Positions 6,742-12,957 of a stretch of DNA of 19,049 nt are shown piece after piece. Position numbers and translations under genes: made by a program. The first letter of the stretch is position 1; every line of letters starts with the position of its first letter. This DNA is from Microbacteriaceae bacterium (GTDB lineage: Bacteria; Actinomycetota; Actinomycetes; Actinomycetales; Microbacteriaceae): positions 1 to 19,049 of the forward strand of contig JAAZFP010000075.1 in assembly GCA_012511645.1 (NCBI GenBank). Direction: 5' to 3'. The notes beneath the pieces were generated by a model. That model ran no database searches and was not told where the DNA came from. It saw only the letters and a list, made by a program, of their open reading frames with translations.

Positions 6742-8115
6742 TTAGATCGCGTGCAGCGGTTTGCCGGCGAGCTTCAGCATTGCTTCGCCAATGGTTTCAT
6801 TCTGCGTAGGGTGGCCATGAATGAACGGTGCCACGTCTTCTGGGTAGGCTTCCCAGTTCACGATGAGCTGCGCTTCGCCCACGAGTTCACCGACTCGGGC
6901 ACCAATCATGTGCACACCGACGACGGGGCCGTCGTTGACGCGAACTGCTTTCACGGTGCCAGCGGTACCAAGAATTGAGCTTTTTGCGTTGCCGGCCAAG
7001 TTGTACTCGTAGGAGGTCACATTCTCCTTGCCGAACTTCTCCTGAGCCTTCGCTTCGGTGTAGCCAACCGAGGCGATTTCAGGGTCGCAATAGGTCACCT
7101 TTGGAATGTTGACGTCTTCAACGACCACCGGGTTCAGACCAGCGATCTGTTCGGCGACGAAAATGCCCTGCTGGTATCCGCGGTGTGCCAGTTGTAGGCC
7201 GGGAACAATGTCACCAACCGCGTAGACGCCGGGCACATTGGTTTCAAGACGCTCGTTCGCGAGCACGAAGCCGCGATCCATCGTGATGCCAACCTCTTCG
7301 AATCCGAGACCCTGGGTAGCGGGACCACGGCCGACGGCGACGAGCAGGTAGTCAGCCTCAATGACGGTGCCATCTTCCAGCGTGACCGTGACGCTGTCTG
7401 CGGTTTGCGTCGCAGTCTGCAAACGAACGCCAAGCTTGAAGTCGATGCCGCGCTTGCGGAATGCTCGCTCGAGCTGCTTGGAAACTGATTCTTCTTCGTT
7501 TGGTACCAGGTGGGGGAGCCCCTCGACGATGGTCACCTCTGCGCCAAACGAGCGCCAGACACTTGCGAACTCGACGCCGATGACGCCGCCACCCAAAATA
7601 ATGACTCGCTTCGGCAACTCGGTAAGCTCAAGCGCCTGCTCGCTGGTGATGATGCGGCCCTCGATATCAAGACCGGGCAGCGACCGTGAGTAGGAGCCGG
7701 TAGCAAGCACGATGTGGGTGCCGATGATGTCGTCAGCGCCGACGCGAACCGTGTTCGGAGCAACGAGACGGCCTTCGCCGTCGATGACGGTAATACCGTT
7801 TGCCTTCAGCAGTCCCTGGAGTCCCTTGAACTTACCTTCAACGAGCTTCGTGCGGAAGCTATTGACACCCGCGATATTGATCTCGCTCACGCTTGACATC
7901 ACGCCGTACTGTGCGCCGTCTCGCGCAACATCTGCAATCTCAGCCGAGTGCAACAGCGCCTTAGTCGGTACGCATCCCCGATGCAAACAGGTGCCACCGA
8001 GCTTGTCTTTTTCAATCACCGCCGCACTGAAACCGAGTTGTTTTGCACGCAGGGCAGTTGCATAACCTGCACTGCCTCCGCCGAGAACAACGATGTCAAA
8101 CTGCTGAGTAGCCAA
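6742..8115 (-). CDS. lpdA: Dihydrolipoyl dehydrogenase (E3)
   Basis: A flavoprotein that reoxidises the dihydrolipoyl arm of E2 with NAD+. Seen in order: the FAD-binding VVLGGGSAGYATALRA (9-24), the redox disulfide GGTCLHRGCVPTK (Cys43 and Cys48), the NAD-binding VIILGGGVIGVEFASVW (171-187), the second FAD contact GVYAVGDI (296-303) and the C-terminal HGHPTQNE (His435 and Glu440 form the expected catalytic dyad). The open frame reaches 8217, but the extension is Arg-rich and unlike the family. TTG at 8115, with GGGAG seven bases upstream, gives the usual N-terminus and 457 aa, the normal length. It heads the lpdA-sucB operon, so E3 and E2 are made together. Confidence 0.95.
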   Translation of the reverse strand: MATQQFDIVVLGGGSAGYATALRAKQLGFSAAVIEKDKLGGTCLHRGCVPTKALLHSAEIADVARDGAQYGVMSSVSEINIAGVNSFRTKLVEGKFKGLQGLLKANGITVIDGEGRLVAPNTVRVGADDIIGTHIVLATGSYSRSLPGLDIEGRIITSEQALELTELPKRVIILGGGVIGVEFASVWRSFGAEVTIVEGLPHLVPNEEESVSKQLERAFRKRGIDFKLGVRLQTATQTADSVTVTLEDGTVIEADYLLVAVGRGPATQGLGFEEVGITMDRGFVLANERLETNVPGVYAVGDIVPGLQLAHRGYQQGIFVAEQIAGLNPVVVEDVNIPKVTYCDPEIASVGYTEAKAQEKFGKENVTSYEYNLAGNAKSSILGTAGTVKAVRVNDGPVVGVHMIGARVGELVGEAQLIVNWEAYPEDVAPFIHGHPTQNETIGEAMLKLAGKPLHAI

Positions 8116-8274
8116 GTGGGGTCTCCCTCGGTCATATTGTGTCGAAACGGTGTGGCTGACACGCCTCCTCAAGCCTACTACTCGGCGAAGACGGATCAGC
8201 ATGTGGGAAGCCGCCAAAGATTGCGGTTCGCTGAGGGCGTGATGTGAGAACGGAGAGGAGCAGTGCAGCCTTCG

Positions 8275-8289
8275 TAGTATGGAGGTGTG
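8275..8289 (+). promoter_or_regulatory. -10 hexamer and leaderless GTG start of the PAC2 gene
   Basis: TAGTAT (8275-8280) is followed by GGAGGT and directly by GTG (8287). The GGAGGT touches the start codon, so it cannot act as a normal ribosome binding site. The six-base distance instead fits transcription starting at the G of GTG. Confidence 0.5.
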
Positions 8290-9228
8290 ACAGATTCGAT
8301 TTTTTCAGCGGTCTACGCCGAGCGCCGTGCATTGGTACCAAAGGGCCTCCCGCTGATTGTTGCGTTGGCTGGTATCAGTGACGCTGGCGGTGTCATCTCG
8401 CAACTCGACGAGTTTTTATGGGAGCAGTATGCGCCCGAAGAGATCATTCGATTCAACACCGACCTCTTACTCGACTATCGCTCGCGTCGCCCGACCATTA
8501 CGTTCGATGAGGACCACTTCGTCGACTATTCGCCCGAAGAACTCATGCTGTCGCTGTGCCGAGATGAACTCGGAAAGCCGTTTCTGCTGTTGAGCGGATT
8601 CGAGCCTGATTTTCGGTGGGAGTCGTTTATCGACACACTGCTCGAACTGGTGCATGAGTTTGAGGTATCGACCACTGCGTGGACACACGCAATTCCGATG
8701 CCAGTGCCACACACACGACCACTCCGAGCGACGGTGAGTGGCACTCGAGATGATTTGATTGAGGCGCGTTCAGTGTGGAAGCCCACGACGAAACTTCCCG
8801 CGAGCGTGACTCATGTGTTCGAGTATCGGCTACACACACTCGGTGAAGAAGTCGTAGGTTTCGCGCTTCTCGTGCCGCATTACCTCGCAAACAACGACTA
8901 TCCAGACGCACTGCTTGCCGCGCTCGACGGGATTATGTCTGCGACTGGACTGATATTTGCGACCGAAACCGTCCGAGAGGCATCACGAAGCTTTCGCGAA
9001 CAGGTTGATGCTCAGATCCGTGAAAACGTCGAGTCCGGCGAAATGCTGCGGGGGCTTGAAACACGGTATGACGAATACATGGAAGACCAAACTGCACGGT
9101 CGCCGTTAATGGCAGAAGACGGGTCATTACCAACTGCTGACCAGTTGGCGAGCGAACTGGAACGATACCTCGCTGAACGGAGAGAGGATCCCGGGCAAAG
9201 CGACGGCAACCGTTCGAGTGATCAGTAG
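8287..9228 (+). CDS. PAC2 family protein
   Basis: A 313-aa soluble protein of the PAC2 family (proteasome-assembly-chaperone fold), common in actinobacteria and of unsettled role. Features: an N-terminal VALAGISDAGGVISQLDEFLWE (26-47) like the family's 'gl.gvGnvG..a...l' opening, PFLLLSGFEPDFRWESF (about 98-114), and FALLVPHYLANNDYPDALLAAL (193-214), the signature 'H.vPHYLa...yP.Aal' region. The C-terminus (about 235-313) is charged and likely helical. The start is GTG 8287, directly behind a leaderless-type promoter and divergent from lpdA (171 bp between the starts). No proteasome genes are in view, so a proteasome link cannot be inferred from context. Confidence 0.88.
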   Translation: MTDSIFSAVYAERRALVPKGLPLIVALAGISDAGGVISQLDEFLWEQYAPEEIIRFNTDLLLDYRSRRPTITFDEDHFVDYSPEELMLSLCRDELGKPFLLLSGFEPDFRWESFIDTLLELVHEFEVSTTAWTHAIPMPVPHTRPLRATVSGTRDDLIEARSVWKPTTKLPASVTHVFEYRLHTLGEEVVGFALLVPHYLANNDYPDALLAALDGIMSATGLIFATETVREASRSFREQVDAQIRENVESGEMLRGLETRYDEYMEDQTARSPLMAEDGSLPTADQLASELERYLAERREDPGQSDGNRSSDQ

Positions 9229-9385
9229 GTGCTGATTGGCATGCAATAATAGTGGGAGTAACCCGTTCGACCCAAGGATTTTTCGTGCACACGGAATAAT
9301 CGGGGCTTGACACGGGTTTTACCGGTATGTGCATCAATGACATGCACTGTACGACGAACAGTATCGATCCCAGAGAGGCGGCCGC
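9229..9385 (+). promoter_or_regulatory. sigA upstream region
   Basis: This 157-bp gap contains a perfect TTGACA (9307-9312), but no good -10 hexamer follows at 16-18 bp, so the exact promoter is unclear. A 6-bp inverted repeat, GTGCAT/ATGCAC (9329-9334 and 9342-9347), lies just downstream. AGAGAGG (9372-9378) is a plausible ribosome binding site for the GTG at 9386. I see no terminator for the PAC2 gene, so read-through into sigA is possible. Confidence 0.35.
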
Positions 9386-10735
9386 GTGGCGACTGCAACC
9401 ACGTCCAAGACTCGTGCTTCTGCAAAGAAGCAAACTGAAACTCCTGACACTACGGAAGCCGTAAAGGCAAGCCCAGCGAAGAAGGCGACCACGACCAAGG
9501 CGCCAGCAAAGAGCGCCGCGGCTGCAACCAAGCCAGCCACGAAAAAGGCTGCGCCAAAAACTGCTGCGAAGACGCCAGCAGTGAAGGCTGCAGCATCGAA
9601 GCCTGCGGCAAAGAAGGCACCAGCGAAGAAGCGCGCCGCAGCGGTCATCGACGAAATCGAGACCGAAGAAACCGAACTTGACGAGCAGGGCGTCGAAGAC
9701 GAGACCGACGCAGATGCTGAGGACTCAACAGACACCAGCAAGAATGAGCCCCTCCCCACGGGCGCGATTGTGCTGCGTGCCGGTGACGAAGAAGATGTGC
9801 CGACCGTCACTACCGCAATTCCTGGTGCAACAGCCGATGCGGTGAAGGACTATCTGAAGCAAATCGGTAAAGTCGCGCTGCTGAATGCGGCCGAAGAGGT
9901 TGAGCTTGCGATGCGCATCGAGGCCGGACTCTTCGCAGAAGAGAAGCTTGCGACTGAAACCAGCCTGCCAAAGAAGCTGCAGCGTGAGTTGAAGTGGGTT
10001 GCCCGCGACGGGCAGCGTGCGAAAAGCCACCTCCTTGGCGCAAACCTGCGTCTGGTGGTGTCGCTTGCCAAGCGGTACACCGGTCGTGGCATGCAATTTC
10101 TTGACCTCATTCAAGAGGGTAATCTCGGTCTCATCCGCGCGGTTGAAAAGTTTGACTACACCAAGGGCTTCAAGTTTTCGACCTATGCCACATGGTGGAT
10201 TCGTCAGGCAATCACCCGCGCCATGGCTGATCAGGCGCGTACCATCCGTATTCCGGTGCACATGGTTGAAGTCATTAACAAACTCGCCCGGGTGCAGCGA
10301 CAAATGCTTCAGGATCTCGGTCGGGAGCCAACTCCCGAGGAGCTCAGCCGCGAACTTGACATGACCCCTGAAAAGGTCGTCGAGGTGCAAAAGTACGGTC
10401 GCGAACCGATCTCGTTGCACACTCCGCTCGGTGAAGATGGCGACAGCGAATTCGGTGATCTGATCGAAGACACCGAAGCGGTCGTCCCCGCAGACGCGGT
10501 CGGGTTCACGATGCTGCAGCAGCAGCTTGAGCAGCTGCTCGACTCGCTCAGCGAGCGTGAAGCTGGCGTGATCCGCATGCGTTTCGGCCTTGGCGATGGG
10601 CAACCGAAGACCCTCGACCAGATCGGTGACACCTTCGGTGTCACCCGCGAGCGAATTCGCCAGATCGAGTCGAAGACGATGGCAAAGCTTCGGCATCCAA
10701 GCCGAAGCCAGCAGCTGCGCGATTACCTTGAGTAA
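9386..10735 (+). CDS. sigA: Principal (housekeeping) sigma factor, sigma-70 group 1
   Basis: Directs RNA polymerase to housekeeping promoters. The 449 residues divide into: a Lys/Ala/Pro-rich, histone-like N-terminus (1-86), an acidic stretch (89-115), region 1.2 (about 150-184, DAVKDYLKQIGKVALLNAAEE), region 2 (about 217-295, with NLRLVVSLAKRYTGRGMQFLDL and the -10-recognising KFSTYATWWIRQAITRA), region 3 (about 296-372) and region 4 (about 384-446) with the -35-recognising helix-turn-helix KTLDQIGDTFGVTRERIRQI (408-427). The size and N-terminus match actinobacterial SigA/HrdB. GTG 9386, with AGAGAGG eight bases upstream, is the start. It probably reads promoters such as the TANNNT boxes listed here. 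Confidence 0.97.
   Translation: MATATTSKTRASAKKQTETPDTTEAVKASPAKKATTTKAPAKSAAAATKPATKKAAPKTAAKTPAVKAAASKPAAKKAPAKKRAAAVIDEIETEETELDEQGVEDETDADAEDSTDTSKNEPLPTGAIVLRAGDEEDVPTVTTAIPGATADAVKDYLKQIGKVALLNAAEEVELAMRIEAGLFAEEKLATETSLPKKLQRELKWVARDGQRAKSHLLGANLRLVVSLAKRYTGRGMQFLDLIQEGNLGLIRAVEKFDYTKGFKFSTYATWWIRQAITRAMADQARTIRIPVHMVEVINKLARVQRQMLQDLGREPTPEELSRELDMTPEKVVEVQKYGREPISLHTPLGEDGDSEFGDLIEDTEAVVPADAVGFTMLQQQLEQLLDSLSEREAGVIRMRFGLGDGQPKTLDQIGDTFGVTRERIRQIESKTMAKLRHPSRSQQLRDYLE
10687..10708 (+). other. Stem-loop inside the 3' end of sigA
   Basis: GCTTCGGC (10687-10694) and GCCGAAGC (10701-10708) form a perfect 8-bp stem with a 6-nt loop, starting 46 nt before the sigA stop. It lies in region 4 codons. 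Transcript-end protection or attenuation is possible, and so is coincidence of codon choice. Confidence 0.4.
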
Positions 10736-10772
10736 TTGACACTTCAGCCGTGAACAATTGACACTTCAGCCG
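10734..10772 (+). repeat. Tandem direct repeat between sigA and the CofE-like gene
   Basis: AATTGACACTTCAGCCG occurs twice, at 10734-10750 and 10756-10772, with a 22-bp period and a TGAAC spacer. The first copy overlaps the sigA stop codon. Each copy holds a perfect TTGACA, so it may be a duplicated -35 element or a pair of regulator sites for the next gene (ATG 10787). Confidence 0.75.
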
Positions 10773-10786
10773 AAAGTGAACCTGCT

Positions 10787-11494
10787 ATGAGCACACCAAA
10801 CGAGGGCAAGCAGCTGACGATTTCTGTGTCAGGGGTTGAATATCAGCGCATCCCCATCAAGACGCATACCGTCATGCCTGATGACGATCTCTCAGAAGTC
10901 GTGATCAAGTATGCGACCCCGGTGCTCGAAGATGGCGACATTTTTTTCATAACTGAGAAGATTGTGGCGATCATCCAGGGGCGCTCATACTCGCTTGATG
11001 AAATCAAGCCGCGAAAGCTGGCAGTGTTTCTTTCGAAGTATGTGACGAAGACTTCATACGGCATTGGGTTGGGCATCCCTGAAACCATGGAGATGGCGCT
11101 CAGGGAGTGCGGCACCCCCCGGATTCTCTTTGCTGCAGGGGTTGCCGCAGTCACCAAACTGTTTGGGCGCAAAGGTGACTTCTATCGCATCGCAGGTGAT
11201 TTGGCGCGCGGCATCGACGGTCCAACCCAGGGCACGATTCCCCCCTACAATCAGCGCGTGGTGCTCGTGCCACGCAACCCGGATGGGGTTTCGCAAGACG
11301 TGCGGCGGGTTCTTGGCAAGGACGTCGCTGTCATGATTGTGGACATTAACGATTTCGGTGGCAATGTGCTCGGCTCAACCAGTGACAAGGCCCAGGAGCG
11401 TCTTGTCGCTGAGATCCTGAGTGACAACCCGCTCGGTCAAGGGCACCAGAGCACGCCGATGGGCATTATCCGACCACTCCGAGCGGCAGTCTAG
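10787..11494 (+). CDS. CofE-like protein (coenzyme F420-0:L-glutamate ligase fold family)
   Basis: A 235-aa protein resembling the N-terminal catalytic fold of CofE, the enzyme adding gamma-linked glutamates to coenzyme F420. Matching blocks: LEDGDIFFITEKIVAIIQGR (47-66; CofE has a similar DGD..v....SkaeGR), GDLARGIDGPTQGTIP (137-152; CofE's GIDasN region) and VLVPRNPDGVSQDVRRVL (159-176) followed by VAVMIVDINDFGG (180-192; CofE's 'viitDT.GR', so Asp186 is a candidate metal ligand). The match is remote and no F420 gene is nearby, so the true substrate is unknown; bacterial members of this family are often annotated only by fold. The ribosome binding site is weak. The gene ends in the CTAG shared with the opposing ATP-grasp gene. 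Confidence 0.75.
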   Translation: MSTPNEGKQLTISVSGVEYQRIPIKTHTVMPDDDLSEVVIKYATPVLEDGDIFFITEKIVAIIQGRSYSLDEIKPRKLAVFLSKYVTKTSYGIGLGIPETMEMALRECGTPRILFAAGVAAVTKLFGRKGDFYRIAGDLARGIDGPTQGTIPPYNQRVVLVPRNPDGVSQDVRRVLGKDVAVMIVDINDFGGNVLGSTSDKAQERLVAEILSDNPLGQGHQSTPMGIIRPLRAAV

Positions 11495-12516
11495 AAGCCG
11501 ATCGCCTCGCGGTACTTTGGCAGAAGTCCCGTTCTGATGCCTGAAACGCTGGGCTTCGCTTGGAATACCCCGGTGTTGTAGTTTCCCTCAATGACCACAG
11601 GGCCATCTTCGGTCACCGCAATGTCCCAACCCACATAGGGCACTTCTGGCACCGTTCGAGCCAGGTCATCGACGAACTGCAAGACGTCATGAAACAGCGG
11701 AACCTGAAAGCCGACGATTGGCGTGTCGGTGACTGGGTGCACAGCGAACGTGCGATTCTCGCCATCGAATGCGGGAGCAATCGCAATCCCGTCATCGTCA
11801 AGCATGGTGTACATGCCTCCGTGGCTAAAGTTATCAATAGCCCCGCCGTTGCCAATCTTCAGCACATAGGCAAGATGATGCACCGTCGTGCCGTCGAAGT
11901 ACGTGACCACACGCAAGGTGTTGACGCTCGTGGTGCATAGTGCAGCCATTTCTGGGTGCTGCGTGATCAGTTCTTCGAGTACATACTGCCGGCCTTCGGA
12001 AAGGTCATCGTAAAACGCTGCGAAGTCTTCGATCTCTGCTGCGTTTCGCTTGCCAATGCCGATGCCGCCGAGGCTGTCTGGCACCTTTGCCATGACCGAT
12101 CCGTGGCGTCTCACGAATGCTTCAACGGTTGCAACGTCAGCATCGCGAATATCAAGCCACTCTCGGCCGATGTGTTCCGCGAACACCGAATTAAACTGCG
12201 ACTTATCGGCGAACTGCGCGCGGAACTCCGGAGCGTTGAGCTTCTGAGCAAGATGGTTTGACTTCGGGTGCGTCATGAAGGTTCGCCGCTCGGCGCGAGT
12301 CAGGTCGTGAAAGTCCCAGTCCTGATAATCCTGAAATGCAACCTCGTATGACACAGAACTCACCAGCATATCGACGAAGATCGAGAGTCGGTTTCGTCCC
12401 GCGCTCGCGGCGATCGTGCCCGCGGTGCGCCACACTCTCGGGAGATTGACTGCGGCGACTCGTTCGGTCAGGTATCGAAGCCTGCGTGAGAGCCCGAGCC
12501 CCTTCGTGTCGGTCAC
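11491..12516 (-). CDS. ATP-grasp domain protein ('sugar-transfer associated' type)
   Basis: An ATP-dependent carboxylate-ligase-fold protein of 341 aa with unknown substrate. The ATP-grasp features are DKSQFN (104-109), the GSVMAKVPDSLGGIGIGK segment (about 139-156, glycine-rich loop), VNTLRVVTYF (198-207) and the metal-binding end VGWDIAVTEDGPVVIEGN (295-312), with Asp298, Glu310 and Asn312 as likely Mg/ATP ligands. This pattern fits the ATPgrasp_ST family, often found with sugar-transfer or capsule genes, none of which are here. The frame is open back to TTG 12534. I prefer GTG 12516 because its GTGA overlaps the DUF7455 stop by four bases, a typical translational-coupling arrangement. It converges with the CofE-like gene, sharing the CTAG stop. 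Confidence 0.82.
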   Translation of the reverse strand: MTDTKGLGLSRRLRYLTERVAAVNLPRVWRTAGTIAASAGRNRLSIFVDMLVSSVSYEVAFQDYQDWDFHDLTRAERRTFMTHPKSNHLAQKLNAPEFRAQFADKSQFNSVFAEHIGREWLDIRDADVATVEAFVRRHGSVMAKVPDSLGGIGIGKRNAAEIEDFAAFYDDLSEGRQYVLEELITQHPEMAALCTTSVNTLRVVTYFDGTTVHHLAYVLKIGNGGAIDNFSHGGMYTMLDDDGIAIAPAFDGENRTFAVHPVTDTPIVGFQVPLFHDVLQFVDDLARTVPEVPYVGWDIAVTEDGPVVIEGNYNTGVFQAKPSVSGIRTGLLPKYREAIGF

Positions 12517-12740
12517 CGGGCGTCTACGAGACAAGCGGTTTCATCATGCCACGAATCAGCGAGGGGTCGCAGCTTGTCCTCGTGTTTCTTCGCGTGGTGG
12601 CCGCAGAAGAGCAACTCACTGTCGTTGAGCGTCACCCGGACATATGCCTGAGCGCCGCAGCTGTCGCAACGATCGAGTCCGGAGAGCGCACGGTCGGCAG
12701 CAAGCGATACCTCGGAACGATCCTGTTCAAGTGTCGTCAT
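12513..12740 (-). CDS. DUF7455 small zinc-ribbon-like protein
   Basis: A 75-aa cytoplasmic protein of the conserved actinobacterial DUF7455 type, function unknown. The core is DRCDSCGAQAYVRV, then ELLFCGHHAKKH: Cys25 and Cys28 with Cys46 and His49 form a CxxC-x17-CxxH set that could bind one zinc. M. tuberculosis has such a gene between sigA and sigB, and here too it lies near sigA, suggesting a link to transcription or merely old synteny. The frame reaches 12767, but ATG 12740 has a strong GAGGAGG site six bases upstream and gives the usual start. The stop overlaps the ATP-grasp start, so the two probably form one operon. Confidence 0.88.
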   Translation of the reverse strand: MTTLEQDRSEVSLAADRALSGLDRCDSCGAQAYVRVTLNDSELLFCGHHAKKHEDKLRPLADSWHDETACLVDAR

Positions 12741-12957
12741 GACTGCCTCCTCTATCATTGCTCGCACTCACGGGGAAGATCCCTGGTGATATGCCTCAAT
12801 CAAACCATGATTTCCGCGTCAGCATGCTGGGAGGAGGTGTGTTTTCGCTGACCGCGTAGCCCAGGAAGGAGGTGCTTTGGTTTTCCCGGCGAGCTTCAAT
12901 CGAGTTGTCGGCGGTTCGCCCTAGGGTAGTGGGGTCAGTTCTGAAAGGAGCCCCATA
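12741..12957. promoter_or_regulatory. Divergent DUF7455/parE control region
   Basis: TAGGGT (12922-12927) is a plausible -10 box for parE, with no convincing -35; AAAGGAG (12944-12950) is its ribosome binding site, seven bases before GTG 12958. Upstream lie two strong Shine-Dalgarno-like stretches, GGGAGGAGGTG (12829-12839) and GGAAGGAGGTG (12864-12874). The second is followed by a 15-codon frame from TTG 12877 to TAG 12922-12924. A 11-codon frame from ATG 12824 ends at 12859. These could be leader peptides if a longer transcript exists. Confidence 0.35.

Noticed and set aside
8116..8217. N-terminal extension of lpdA from 8217
   Set aside because: Arg-rich, not found in the family, and it covers the ribosome binding site of the TTG at 8115.
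9725..10696. 323-codon minus-strand frame opposite sigA
   Set aside because: It is wholly antisense to a certain sigma factor gene; long antisense frames are common in GC-rich coding DNA, and the translation shows no recognisable domain.
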